NCBI RefSeq assembly: GCF_003026495.1
Contig: NZ_PYMA01000017.1
Span: forward strand, 62,001 to 126,000
Direction of reading: 5' to 3'
DNA from: Photobacterium sanctipauli
Lineage (GTDB): Bacteria > Pseudomonadota > Gammaproteobacteria > Enterobacterales > Vibrionaceae
Length of the DNA stretch: 64,000 nt
The notes under the pieces were generated by a model. That model was not told the DNA's origin and ran no database searches. It worked only from the letters and a program-made list of their open reading frames with translations. The number at the start of each line of letters is the position of its first letter. Within the stretch, counting starts at the first letter, position 1. The position numbers were made by a program, and so were the translations under genes. This document shows, one piece after another, positions 1-7,830 of the stretch.

Positions 1-371
1 TGAATGGTGTAAATCTGGCTGGTGACGTCCACAATCTGACCACGGAAAATATCGGCGGTGCGTTTAACCTCGGCACGGGCAAAGCCATTGGCCTTCACCT
101 TCACCAGCATCAATTCGCGCTCGACATGCTCGCTTTCGGTCACGTTGCTCACCTTGAGGATATCAATCAGCTTATGCAATTGCTTCTCGATTTGTTCAAG
201 CGAGGCATCGTCTTCCACGTTGGTTGTGATATTCAAGCGGGACAAGGTCGAATCGTCGGTAGGGGCCACCGTTAGCGATTCAATGTTATACCCACGCTGG
301 GAGAACAAGCCCACAACTCGGGATAATGCGCCAGGTTCATTTTCCAATAGTACTGATACAATCCTACGCAT
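1..371 (-). CDS. ilvH: Acetolactate synthase small (regulatory) subunit, 3' end outside window
   Basis: Regulatory subunit of acetolactate synthase III, which binds valine through its ACT domain and activates the IlvI catalytic subunit in branched-chain amino acid synthesis. The visible 123 codons begin MRRIVSVLLENEPGALSRV, the standard IlvH ACT-domain start (beta strand followed by the ENEPGALSR turn that forms the effector site), and continue into NIESLTVAPTDD. The start codon overlaps the ilvI stop by one base (TAATG), so the two are almost certainly translationally coupled. The C-terminal regulatory half lies beyond position 1. Confidence 0.96.
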   Translation of the reverse strand, partial: MRRIVSVLLENEPGALSRVVGLFSQRGYNIESLTVAPTDDSTLSRLNITTNVEDDASLEQIEKQLHKLIDILKVSNVTESEHVERELMLVKVKANGFARAEVKRTADIFRGQIVDVTSQIYTI

Positions 372-2089
372 TATGTTCTCTCCGTTTTACTTAGCCACAT
401 TTCACTCATTGAGCCGCCGCGGATCAGCATTGGATACACGTGCTCAGTTTCATCAACACTAATGTCAATAAACACCAACTTATCTTTCATTGCCAGTGCT
501 TTTTCCAGCTCGCTTTCAAGATCTTTTGGATCTGAAATACGTACACCGACATGGCCGTAGGCTTCTGCAATCGCTGCAAAGTCCGGTACCGAATCCATAT
601 AAGAATGCGAGTGGCGACCTTGATAAATCATATCCTGCCACTGTTTCACCATGCCAAGGAAGCGGTTGTTCAAGTTGATAATTTTCACCGGAATGTCGTA
701 CTGCAATGCTGTCGACAACTCCTGGATGTTCATCTGGATACTGCCATCACCCGTGACACATACCACCTCAGCATCCGGCAGGGCGAACTTAACCCCCATC
801 GCGGCTGGCAAGCCAAAGCCCATGGTGCCCAAGCCACCTGAGTTCAGCCAACGGCGCGGTTTATCAAATGGGTAGTACAGTGCCGCGAACATCTGGTGCT
901 GGCCAACATCGGAAGCCACGTAGGCATCGCCGTCGGTTAGCTTGTGCAGCACTTCAATCACCTGCTGCGGCTTGATGCGCTCGTTGTCAGTCTGGTAGCT
1001 CAAGCACTTGCGGGAACGCCAGCTTTCAACCTCGCTCCACCAGCTGTCGATGGCAGCCTTGTCGTTCGCTGCATTTTGATCGTCCAGCATTTTTAGCATG
1101 CTGTTCAGCACGGTTTCGGCGGAGCCAACAATGGGAATATCAACCGCAATCGTCTTGGAGATCGATGACGGGTCGACATCAATGTGCATGATGGTCGCAT
1201 TCGGGCAGTACTTCTCGACATTGTTGGTGGTACGGTCATCAAAGCGCACGCCGATACCGAAAATCAAATCCGAGTTATGCATTGCCATATTGGCTTCATA
1301 GGTACCGTGCATCCCCAGCATACCCAAGTTGTTCTTGTGGGTACCAGGGAAAGCGCCCAATCCCATCAGGGTGTTAACAACCGGGATGTTCAAGCTTTCA
1401 GCCAGCTTTAGCAGTTGCGGGCCGCAGTCGGCCATGATGGCACCGCCGCCCACATACAATACCGGTTTCTTGGCTGCCAGCAGCGCCTTCACACCGCGCT
1501 TGATCTGCCCCTTGTGACCATTGGTCGTCGGGTTGTAAGATCGCATGGCAATTTCTTCAGGGTACTTGTATGGGTAGGTTTCAGCCGGGTTTAGCATGTC
1601 CTTCGGAATATCGATGACAACAGGTCCAGGGCGGCCGCTAGAGGCAATATAGAAGGCTTTTTTGATGATCTCAGGGATATCTTCAGGCTTTTTCACCAAG
1701 AAGCTGTGTTTGACCACAGGGCGGGAGATCCCCACCATGTCACACTCTTGGAAGGCGTCGTTACCAATCAGGTTACTCATGACCTGACCGGAAAACACAA
1801 CCATAGGAATGGAGTCCATGTAGGCGGTAGCAATACCGGTAATCGCATTGGTTGCCCCCGGTCCCGATGTCACCAATACCACACCGACCTCACCCGTTGC
1901 ACGGGCATAGCCATCGGCCATGTGAACAGCGGCTTGTTCGTGGCGGACAAGGACATGCTCGATATCGCTTTTCTCATGCAGCGCATCGTAAATATCCAAT
2001 ACCGAACCACCAGGGTATCCGAAGATATGCTTCACGCCTTGATCGATCATCGAACGAACGACCATATCAGCGCCGGACAACATTTCCAT
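371..2089 (-). CDS. ilvI: Acetolactate synthase large (catalytic) subunit
   Basis: ThDP- and FAD-dependent enzyme that condenses two pyruvates to 2-acetolactate (valine and leucine route) or pyruvate with 2-ketobutyrate (isoleucine route). At 572 residues it matches the IlvI family. The N-terminal ThDP domain carries the catalytic Glu51 in HEQAAVHMADGYAR, the central domain binds FAD, and the C-terminal ThDP-binding motif starts at GDG (447-449) and runs to the NLNN element. Two in-frame ATGs lie close together (MEM); the first is chosen because GGAGG (2097-2101) sits 7 bases upstream. ilvH follows with a 1-base overlap. About 560 bases of non-coding DNA lie upstream, in keeping with Lrp/leucine control as known for E. 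coli ilvIH. Confidence 0.97.
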   Translation of the reverse strand: MEMLSGADMVVRSMIDQGVKHIFGYPGGSVLDIYDALHEKSDIEHVLVRHEQAAVHMADGYARATGEVGVVLVTSGPGATNAITGIATAYMDSIPMVVFSGQVMSNLIGNDAFQECDMVGISRPVVKHSFLVKKPEDIPEIIKKAFYIASSGRPGPVVIDIPKDMLNPAETYPYKYPEEIAMRSYNPTTNGHKGQIKRGVKALLAAKKPVLYVGGGAIMADCGPQLLKLAESLNIPVVNTLMGLGAFPGTHKNNLGMLGMHGTYEANMAMHNSDLIFGIGVRFDDRTTNNVEKYCPNATIMHIDVDPSSISKTIAVDIPIVGSAETVLNSMLKMLDDQNAANDKAAIDSWWSEVESWRSRKCLSYQTDNERIKPQQVIEVLHKLTDGDAYVASDVGQHQMFAALYYPFDKPRRWLNSGGLGTMGFGLPAAMGVKFALPDAEVVCVTGDGSIQMNIQELSTALQYDIPVKIINLNNRFLGMVKQWQDMIYQGRHSHSYMDSVPDFAAIAEAYGHVGVRISDPKDLESELEKALAMKDKLVFIDISVDETEHVYPMLIRGGSMSEMWLSKTERT

Positions 2090-2602
2090 ATTTCTGCCTC
2101 CAGGTTGCGTATACCACCCTGCATAGCTAATTCATCCCGAAAGACATCCCTGAAGCCAGCATAACGGTATGTGTAACCGGAGGAGCATACACATGCGTCA
2201 CCCTGCATGGGTTGTACAGTTCAGTCAGCCAAGATAAGCAGCATCAAGCAGGTTCGCTTTAGCTGCTGCGGTGGGGATTACCACACACCAATTAGCTATA
2301 CAGGCTGATATAACATAGTTAGGGCTTATTTTTAGCCTAATAATGAAATCAAATAACGTTTTCATGCTATGTCATCTGTGGCGAGCCATAACAAGCCACA
2401 ACAAACTGAAACAACTTTAACGCTTTTGCAGCAATCAAGTCTATTGCCTGAAAGCATTAAACGGTAATCATCTAAAATGGATAAATATTCATCATGATCA
2501 TGACGGGGGAATTTTCACCAACAGAGTGATCATCCACATTGAAGATTATATCCAGATTATTCCGCTACTCAGTCCAGCACCATTTCGTATCCTCCGCGCA
2601 TG
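2090..2602. other. Upstream regulatory region of ilvIH
   Basis: Non-coding gap between ilvI and the acyl-CoA ligase terminator. The part far from ilvI (about 2280-2560) is AT-rich and carries an inverted repeat, TTAGG(g)CT to AGCCTAA (2319-2340). Nearer ilvI there are two copies of CACCCTGCAT (2115-2124 and 2199-2208), 84 bases apart, and an ATGTGTA/TACACAT stem (2169-2175 with 2188-2194). By analogy with E. coli this should hold the ilvIH promoter and Lrp sites, but I could not place a convincing promoter. A 7-codon minus-strand mini-ORF rich in Leu/Ile (2221-2244) is listed as a finding. Confidence 0.5.
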
Positions 2603-2626
2603 AAAAAGGGAGCCAGCAGGCTCCCT
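2603..2626 (-). terminator. Rho-independent terminator of the acyl-CoA ligase gene
   Basis: Read on the minus strand: stem GGGAGCC, loop TGCT, stem GGCTCCC, then TTTTT. It lies about 27 bases after the stop codon of the acyl-CoA ligase gene. Confidence 0.9.
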
Positions 2627-2652
2627 CTAGTCGTTAGCAAGGTAAAGTACGG

Positions 2653-4464
2653 TTATGACGCCTTTTTATGGCTTTCTTCGTACATGCGCTCGATTTCCTG
2701 GTGGTAGCGATCTTGGATCACCTTACGGCGCAGCTTCTGGGTTGGCGTCAGCTCGCCCTTGTCCATCGAGAACGCACTCGGCAGCAGGGTAAACTTCTTC
2801 ACCTGCTCAAAACGAGCAAGGTCTTTTTGCAGCTCAACCACACGCTTCTCAATCAGTTCAACGATCTGGCTGTGCTTAACCAACTCCAGACGGTCTTTAT
2901 ATTTGATATTTAGCTCGCGGGCATGCTCTTCCAATGTCTCAAAACACGGTACGATCAACGCCGACACAAACTTACGTGTATCAGCTACCACCGCGATCTG
3001 CTCGATGAAGTGATCTTTACCGATAGTGCCTTCAATCACCTGCGGTGCAATGTACTTACCGCCCGATGTCTTCATCAGCTCTTTGATTCGGTCGGTAATA
3101 AACAGGTTGCCGTTTTCATCAATATGGCCCGCATCACCGGTTTTAAGGAAGCCATCTTCGGTGAAGTTCTTGGCTGTTTCTTCCGGCATGTTGTAGTAGC
3201 CGCGCATCACCATTGGGCCACGCACCAAAATCTCGTTATCGGCACCAATCTTCACCTCGGCACCAGGCATCGCCATACCGATAGAGTCAGGGTTGAAGCA
3301 CTTGTCATCCCAGCACGAAACCGTCGCTGTTGTTTCTGTCATGCCGTAGCCCAGCTTGACGTTAAGGCCAACTGCGTGGAAGAAACGACCAATGCCCTCA
3401 TCCAGCTTGGCACCGCCGCATGGCATAAACTTGATACGGCCGCCAAGCAGATCACGCAGCTTAGACAACACCATCTTATCTGCCAAGGCATGGCTCTTTT
3501 TCAGCATCAATGATGGCTCACGGCCTTCTTGTTTAGCCAGTGCCATGCGCGCGCCCATGTTTACAGCCCAAGTAAAGATCATCTTGCGATGGAAAGGGGC
3601 ACGGGATACTTTGTCGTGAACACCCGAGTAGATTTTCTCGTAGACACGCGGTACCGCCGCCATGACGTTAGGCTTAATTTCGGCAAGTGCCTCTTTCAGC
3701 AGGTTAGTATCAGCCAGGTAGCAGTTTACGCCGCCACGGTGAAGCACGTAGAAAGTCCAAGCACGCTCGAATACGTGGGAAAGCGGCAGGAAACAAAGCG
3801 AAACGTCGCCTTCTTCCAGTGCCAGCTTTTGGTCATGGCCTTCAATTTGCGAGCCAATATTCGCGTAATCTAGCATCACGCCTTTTGGCGTCCCTGTCGT
3901 ACCCGAGGTATAAATCAGGGTCAGCAGATCGTCCATTGCCTTACCATCGAGGCGCTGGTTCAGCTCTGCTTGATGTTGCTCGCCACCGCTGGCAACAAAA
4001 GCATCATAGCTCATCACCAGTGGGTGTTCGGTAAGTTCGGCTTGGCTATCCATCACCACGATACGCTCAAGCTGAGGACAGTCAGCGGCAACAGCCAGCG
4101 CTGCGTCCAGCTGCTCCTGCTCGCCCACAAACAGAATACGGATATCCGCGTCGTTAATTATGTAAGCAGCTTGCTGCGGGGTATTAGTTGGATAGATTGG
4201 CACGGTAACAGCACGGTTATACAGAGTAGCAAAATCTGCAATAGTCCAGCGCGGCATGTTATTAGAGAAAATACCGACTTTATCCTGAACTTTCAGCCCG
4301 TGCTCGAGCATGGCTAACGATAACTGTTGGATACTATCACCAAACTCCGACCAGCTGATGTCTTGCCACTGACCTTCTACCTGATGACGCAATGCAACCC
4401 TATCGCCTAAGCGTGCGATTTGGGTACGAATTCTGTTAACAATATGAAATTCACGTTTAGCCAT
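2653..4464 (-). CDS. Long-chain fatty acyl-CoA ligase, FAA1-type (AMP-forming)
   Basis: Activates long-chain fatty acids to acyl-CoA through an acyl-adenylate. The 603-residue protein belongs to the adenylate-forming superfamily: the P-loop-like motif IYTSGTTGTPKG lies at 184-195, the A5-type motif GYGMTETTA around 375, and the GDAGHIDENG hinge and K(T)SGGKYIAP motif in the C-terminal lid. Length and sequence fit the eukaryote-like FAA1/COG1022 group rather than the classical E. coli FadD group, so no symbol is assigned. The same gene lies between ilvI and leuO in Vibrio cholerae (VC2484, from memory). The ribosome site is weak. A FadR-like operator and candidate promoter lie upstream, in keeping with fatty-acid control. 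Confidence 0.92.
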   Translation of the reverse strand: MAKREFHIVNRIRTQIARLGDRVALRHQVEGQWQDISWSEFGDSIQQLSLAMLEHGLKVQDKVGIFSNNMPRWTIADFATLYNRAVTVPIYPTNTPQQAAYIINDADIRILFVGEQEQLDAALAVAADCPQLERIVVMDSQAELTEHPLVMSYDAFVASGGEQHQAELNQRLDGKAMDDLLTLIYTSGTTGTPKGVMLDYANIGSQIEGHDQKLALEEGDVSLCFLPLSHVFERAWTFYVLHRGGVNCYLADTNLLKEALAEIKPNVMAAVPRVYEKIYSGVHDKVSRAPFHRKMIFTWAVNMGARMALAKQEGREPSLMLKKSHALADKMVLSKLRDLLGGRIKFMPCGGAKLDEGIGRFFHAVGLNVKLGYGMTETTATVSCWDDKCFNPDSIGMAMPGAEVKIGADNEILVRGPMVMRGYYNMPEETAKNFTEDGFLKTGDAGHIDENGNLFITDRIKELMKTSGGKYIAPQVIEGTIGKDHFIEQIAVVADTRKFVSALIVPCFETLEEHARELNIKYKDRLELVKHSQIVELIEKRVVELQKDLARFEQVKKFTLLPSAFSMDKGELTPTQKLRRKVIQDRYHQEIERMYEESHKKAS

Positions 4465-4484
4465 AACTACTCTGCCAAAATTTG

Positions 4485-4500
4485 GCTTACACCTGTAAGC
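4485..4500. repeat. Perfect inverted repeat in the acyl-CoA ligase 5' leader
   Basis: GCTTACA-CC-TGTAAGC is a perfect 7-bp inverted repeat with a 2-base centre, about 20 bases upstream of the start codon and just downstream of the candidate -10 box. It could be an operator or a short 5' mRNA hairpin; the sequence alone does not decide. Confidence 0.5.
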
Positions 4501-4513
4501 TTATTGAGCAGGG

Positions 4514-4541
4514 AATATACCCGTGACAAGGAAAAACGCAA
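4514..4541 (-). promoter_or_regulatory. Candidate sigma-70 promoter of the acyl-CoA ligase gene
   Basis: Minus-strand TTGCGT (4541-4536), 16-base spacer, TATATT (4519-4514), predicting a leader of about 40 bases. The match is moderate only; chosen because it is the best-spaced pair in the gap. Confidence 0.35.
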
Positions 4542-4568
4542 CAACGCAACCTCACAAATTCGCCATTC

Positions 4569-4585
4569 CTCTGGTACGACCTCCA
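4569..4585. promoter_or_regulatory. FadR-like operator
   Basis: The core TCTGGTACGACC (4570-4581) is identical over 12 bases to the E. coli fadB FadR operator as I remember it, ATCTGGTACGACCAGAT. The right flank (TCCA) is less well conserved. It lies about 105 bases upstream of a fatty acyl-CoA ligase, a classic FadR target. Relative to the candidate promoter it is centred near -70, which would fit activation as well as repression. Confidence 0.65.
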
Positions 4586-4734
4586 TAGCAAAGCCAGTAA
4601 TTACAAGGGACATACGTTTTGTAATAAAAACACTACAAAATGTAAGTAAATGCGTAATCTCCAGCACAATAAACCACAAAAATAGGAAAGGTAATAATTA
4701 TTATAGCTGCCTATAAAAGCCGTTTTTCAGGCAC

Positions 4735-4761
4735 AAAAAAACCAGCTTTCGCTGGTTTTTC
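4735..4761 (-). terminator. Terminator of leuO, able to work in both directions
   Basis: Stem ACCAGC (4741-4746), loop TTTC, stem GCTGGT (4751-4756), with A-tract on the left and T-tract on the right. On the minus strand it follows the leuO stop codon by about 20 bases. Confidence 0.9.
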
Positions 4762-4779
4762 TCTCTAAGGCACGCCGAA

Positions 4780-5736
4780 TTAGTAAGAGCTATCGCCACA
4801 GACTTCCAGCAGCTGGTCGCGCATCCAGATATGGCCTTTGTCCTTTTGTGAAGACTCGTGCCAGCTCAGGTAACCGCTGATTTTCGATGCCTCGAATGGC
4901 AACGACATGATTTTAAGTTGCTGGGTGCTTGCAGCAGACTCAGCCAACCAACGAGGTACAACGGCAATCAAGTCAGACTGGCCGGCAACATAGATGATGT
5001 TGCTCAGGCTCGCGCCCTGATACGCTTCTTGGTAGGTCGTGTGCTGCTTGTAGATGTGGTCTGCAAACATCTTCACGCCTGGGATAGATTTCATTACCGC
5101 GTGCTTCTCAGCGGCAAATTCAGCCTCAGAAATCGTGCTGCCAAGACGCGGGTGGTTATCGGCGGCAATCACCACTAGCTCATCGCTAAATAGCTCGGTG
5201 CTGCAAAAACCTGGCTCATCGAAGCGAACATAGTCAATCACGAAGTCGATTTCCTGGTAGCGCATCTTCTGAGTTAGCTCTGCATCAAACTCGGCTTCAA
5301 GCTGCATACGCAGGTTAGGTGCTTGCTCTGATACGTTGCGAAGGATACGTGGCGCAAAACGCATATCAGATGGGCTACAAACGGCTAGCTTGAAAGTGCG
5401 TGTCGACGTCTCCGGCGAAAAAATGGATGAAGGTAGCTCGTTTTTCACCAACTGCAGTGCTTGGCGTAGTGGACCGAAAAGTTGCTTTGCACGCTGGGTT
5501 GGCTGAATACCGCGACCGTGACGAATGAACAACTCATCGTTGAACATCACTTTCAAACGCGCCACTGCATTACTTACTGCTGGCTGTGACATACCCAAAC
5601 TGTGTGCCGCTCGGGTGATATTTTGCTCTTGCATTACAGCATCAAATACAGTCAGTAGGTTAAGGTCAACACTACGTAGATTTGATTCCATGCCATACCC
5701 ATCAGCGGAATGAATAGATGAACTTCTTCTTGCCAT
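4780..5736 (-). CDS. leuO: LysR-type regulator LeuO
   Basis: LysR-family transcription factor that antagonises H-NS silencing and controls stress and branched-chain amino acid genes; in vibrios it also links to bile and virulence control. The helix-turn-helix region near the N-terminus reads LRSVDLNLLTVFDAVMQEQ and ITRAAHSLGMSQPAVSNAVARL, which is nearly invariant in LeuO, followed by a periplasmic-binding-like effector domain. I chose the ATG at 5736 (MARRSS, 318 residues) because AGAGG lies 7 bases before it; an in-frame ATG at 5778 would add 14 residues but has a poor ribosome site, and MESNLRS is a third possible start. Its position near leuABCD and ilvIH agrees with enteric and vibrio synteny. 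Confidence 0.93.
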   Translation of the reverse strand: MARRSSSIHSADGYGMESNLRSVDLNLLTVFDAVMQEQNITRAAHSLGMSQPAVSNAVARLKVMFNDELFIRHGRGIQPTQRAKQLFGPLRQALQLVKNELPSSIFSPETSTRTFKLAVCSPSDMRFAPRILRNVSEQAPNLRMQLEAEFDAELTQKMRYQEIDFVIDYVRFDEPGFCSTELFSDELVVIAADNHPRLGSTISEAEFAAEKHAVMKSIPGVKMFADHIYKQHTTYQEAYQGASLSNIIYVAGQSDLIAVVPRWLAESAASTQQLKIMSLPFEASKISGYLSWHESSQKDKGHIWMRDQLLEVCGDSSY

Positions 5737-6081
5737 GTTTTTGCCTCTATCTGAGCTAATTGTTGGGGCAAAATCCATTATGCCGCCGATGAATAATAGA
5801 GCTCATCCAAAGCCCTGATTCGAGTTCCCCGTTTCGGGATGAGGCAAGTATCATCGAAATAGATTGATGAAATAAATAGGCGGGTGAGAGCAAAAACTAA
5901 CAGTGTTATATAAAAAAGTGAATTCAGAATACAAACACTTTTAAATCAACACCATAAGCCACATATAAAACGATCTAAAATATCTATAATTATAATAAAG
6001 GCTCAATTATAAGCAGTTTTCACGAATGAAATCGCAAAAAAAACTAAGGTGTAAGCGTTATCCTCGCGCAAAAAACAGCGT
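5737..6081. other. AT-rich upstream region of leuO
   Basis: Strongly AT-rich DNA (especially 5900-6040) upstream of leuO, as expected for a gene under H-NS/LeuO control. An inverted repeat AAAAGTG (5914-5920) to CACTTTT (5936-5942) is visible. No confident -35/-10 pair or terminator for the glycosyltransferase gene was found. If the longer LeuO start is used, 5737-5778 is coding. Confidence 0.45.
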
Positions 6082-7191
6082 TTAATAACTTCCAGTGATT
6101 AATAACTTGTGGCGAATATTCCCCCTTACAGGTGGGATTTCCAGCACCGCATCTTCGACGGTTTCGGGGAATTCAACCTGCGACCAAAGCGCTTGCCACA
6201 ATTCATCACAATGATACCAGTCCCCTTTCATGATCCACTGTGCTATTGCCATCGCGACATCGGGAATATGTACCCGGCCAACTGCATCACTGTTAAGCCA
6301 TCGCCCCAGCGAAGATGAAGATAAGTAGGACATCGACTGCGCCAACCCCATCAACTCCAGCGTCATCACATTGCTTTGTTGCTCGTACTGGCCATGAAGC
6401 GGTTTCAGCAATAGTTTCTTGCCCAAGCTGATGGCTTCTGATGGCAGCTCGAAACCACCGTTGGCAACCACCCCGTTGCACTGGTGCATTCGTTGGTGGA
6501 AGTGCTCACGGTGTAGCTGATGCACGCTGACGTTCTCATGCTCGTAGTCATGCCTTGCGTCAGGGTGGAAGCAATAAAACTTGGTTTGGTCAAACCGTGT
6601 CAGCATCTCAAGCACCAACTCCAGCTGCTCGAAAGGCAGGTAAACCAAAATAGAACCGTCATTGCCAATCTTATGCTGGCTGGCCGGTACTATCGGTGGC
6701 AGGATCATTTGGTCAAAATGATACCAATGCACCCCCAGCGCCAAAGATGAAGGGGCAAAATACCGGGTGATCAAGCTATCACTCCAGCGGGCTTTCTGCT
6801 TGGGCACATCTTTTAAAAATGCATTTTGATGGCTCAGGCCGATGCAGTGTACATTCTGGCGGCGTGCCGCCCATGCCGAAACCGGCTCAAAATCGTTCAG
6901 CACAAGATCATAGCCTGATAAATCAAGCTGCTTTATATCTTTCAGTAAGGCCAGGGGGCGATTATTGATCAGGGTCTTCCATTGGTTCAGCTGGCCCTTT
7001 TCGGTCACGAACGTCAGCCCCCTGCGGGTTTGATAATCGCCAAAGCCTTCCATATCAAAGTATTGATCGGCTGGACGGCCGGAAAACAAGTAATCAACCT
7101 CCGCCCCCTGCGATGCCAGCGCCCTTGCCATTTCACGCGCCCGGGAGATATGCCCATTGCCCGTGCCCTGTACGCCATAAAGGATTTTCAT
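6082..7191 (-). CDS. MJ1255/VC2487-family glycosyltransferase
   Basis: 369-residue protein with the GT-B fold pattern of UDP-sugar transferases distantly related to MurG. The N-terminus MKILYGVQGTGNGHISRARE holds the conserved GxGxGHxxR loop, and the C-terminal half has the NGVVANGGFELPSEAISLGKKLL motif, which resembles the donor-binding GG(F/S)xxxxEA(I)xxGxP site of this class. The family name comes from VC2487, which lies in the same neighbourhood in V. cholerae (from memory). The acceptor is unknown. It starts 7 bases after the PAP2 phosphatase gene and is surely cotranscribed, which suggests a lipid-linked substrate (inference). Confidence 0.85.
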   Translation of the reverse strand: MKILYGVQGTGNGHISRAREMARALASQGAEVDYLFSGRPADQYFDMEGFGDYQTRRGLTFVTEKGQLNQWKTLINNRPLALLKDIKQLDLSGYDLVLNDFEPVSAWAARRQNVHCIGLSHQNAFLKDVPKQKARWSDSLITRYFAPSSLALGVHWYHFDQMILPPIVPASQHKIGNDGSILVYLPFEQLELVLEMLTRFDQTKFYCFHPDARHDYEHENVSVHQLHREHFHQRMHQCNGVVANGGFELPSEAISLGKKLLLKPLHGQYEQQSNVMTLELMGLAQSMSYLSSSSLGRWLNSDAVGRVHIPDVAMAIAQWIMKGDWYHCDELWQALWSQVEFPETVEDAVLEIPPVRGNIRHKLLITGSY

Positions 7192-7198
7192 ACGCCAC

Positions 7199-7711
7199 CT
7201 ATGCCATGCTAACCAATTCGAAACACATCACGCCCAGCAACGCGCCAACAAAGATATCGCTAAGGTAATGCACCCCTAAGAGCACCCGGGATAAACCGAT
7301 CGCTACCGCCCACGGCCAAATAAACCAAGCGGTATCGGGATAAAACGCAGTGATCAAAGAAGCCATGACAAATGCCGCGGCGGTATGCCCGGAAGGTAGG
7401 CTGTATTTATCGGATGGCTTGATAAAGCTCGGGAAGGATTGCGGACGATCGCGCTTAAAACTGTTTTTCAGCAACAGATACAACGGAAGCTCAATGGCGA
7501 ACGCGAGCAACCCCATCTTTAGGACTTGCCCGCCCTGCTGTGAATCTAGCCCCCATACCAACAAGGCAAATACAACGTATAGGTGACCGTCGCCGGTATG
7601 CGATACTGCCCGGCTGAGCCTTGCCACTTGGTGGTTGAAGCGATGGCCAAGGCACAATGAAGAGAAAGCAAAGTCTAAGCGCTGGATCGGAGCCAATACA
7701 GTCATATTCAA
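7199..7711 (-). CDS. PAP2-family membrane phosphatase
   Basis: Type 2 phosphatidic acid phosphatase-like integral membrane protein, 170 residues with about five hydrophobic segments. All three catalytic motifs are intact: Lys82-x6-Arg-Pro (KNSFKRDRP), PSGH at 106-109 with the acid/base His109, and SR-x5-H-x3-D (Ser141, Arg142, His148, Asp152). Likely substrates are a phospholipid phosphate or undecaprenyl pyrophosphate; the sequence does not tell which. First gene of a two-gene unit with the glycosyltransferase; AGAGGA lies 7 bases before the first ATG. Confidence 0.88.
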   Translation of the reverse strand: MNMTVLAPIQRLDFAFSSLCLGHRFNHQVARLSRAVSHTGDGHLYVVFALLVWGLDSQQGGQVLKMGLLAFAIELPLYLLLKNSFKRDRPQSFPSFIKPSDKYSLPSGHTAAAFVMASLITAFYPDTAWFIWPWAVAIGLSRVLLGVHYLSDIFVGALLGVMCFELVSMA

Positions 7712-7793
7712 ATCCTCTCTGATGAGTTGGTGATCAGATTAGAAATGCGATATGACAGGCGAGTGAAGGTTAGAAGGTAAGATGGTGACAATC

Positions 7794-7821
7794 TTGCCGA
7801 GAGGAAACATCCTCCCGGCAA
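7794..7821 (-). terminator. Hairpin after the RND pump gene, without a U-tract
   Basis: TTGCCG-a-GAGGA, loop AACA, TCCTC-c-CGGCAA: 11 base pairs with one internal mismatch, 10 bases after the RND stop codon on the minus strand. It is placed like a terminator but no T-run follows on the minus strand, so it may be Rho-linked or a 3'-end stabilising hairpin. Confidence 0.5.
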
Positions 7822-7830
7822 TCAACAAGA

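Larger units (their letters stand above)
4465..4779. other. Intergenic region between leuO and the acyl-CoA ligase gene
   Basis: Holds the leuO terminator at one end and the FadR-like site, candidate promoter and leader inverted repeat at the other. The middle (about 4600-4730) is AT-rich with no further feature that I can support; a small minus-strand reading frame there has no ribosome site or recognisable product. Confidence 0.5.

Noticed and set aside
1706..2164. 152-codon open frame antisense to ilvI
   Set aside because: Lies wholly opposite a strongly conserved enzyme; no ribosome site and no recognisable product.
2923..3513. 196-codon open frame antisense to the acyl-CoA ligase gene
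   Set aside because: Shadow frame produced by codon bias of the real gene; composition (many His/Arg/Cys) is typical of such shadows.
4467..4679. 70-codon minus-strand frame upstream of the acyl-CoA ligase gene
   Set aside because: No ribosome site, overlaps the FadR-like site and the candidate promoter.
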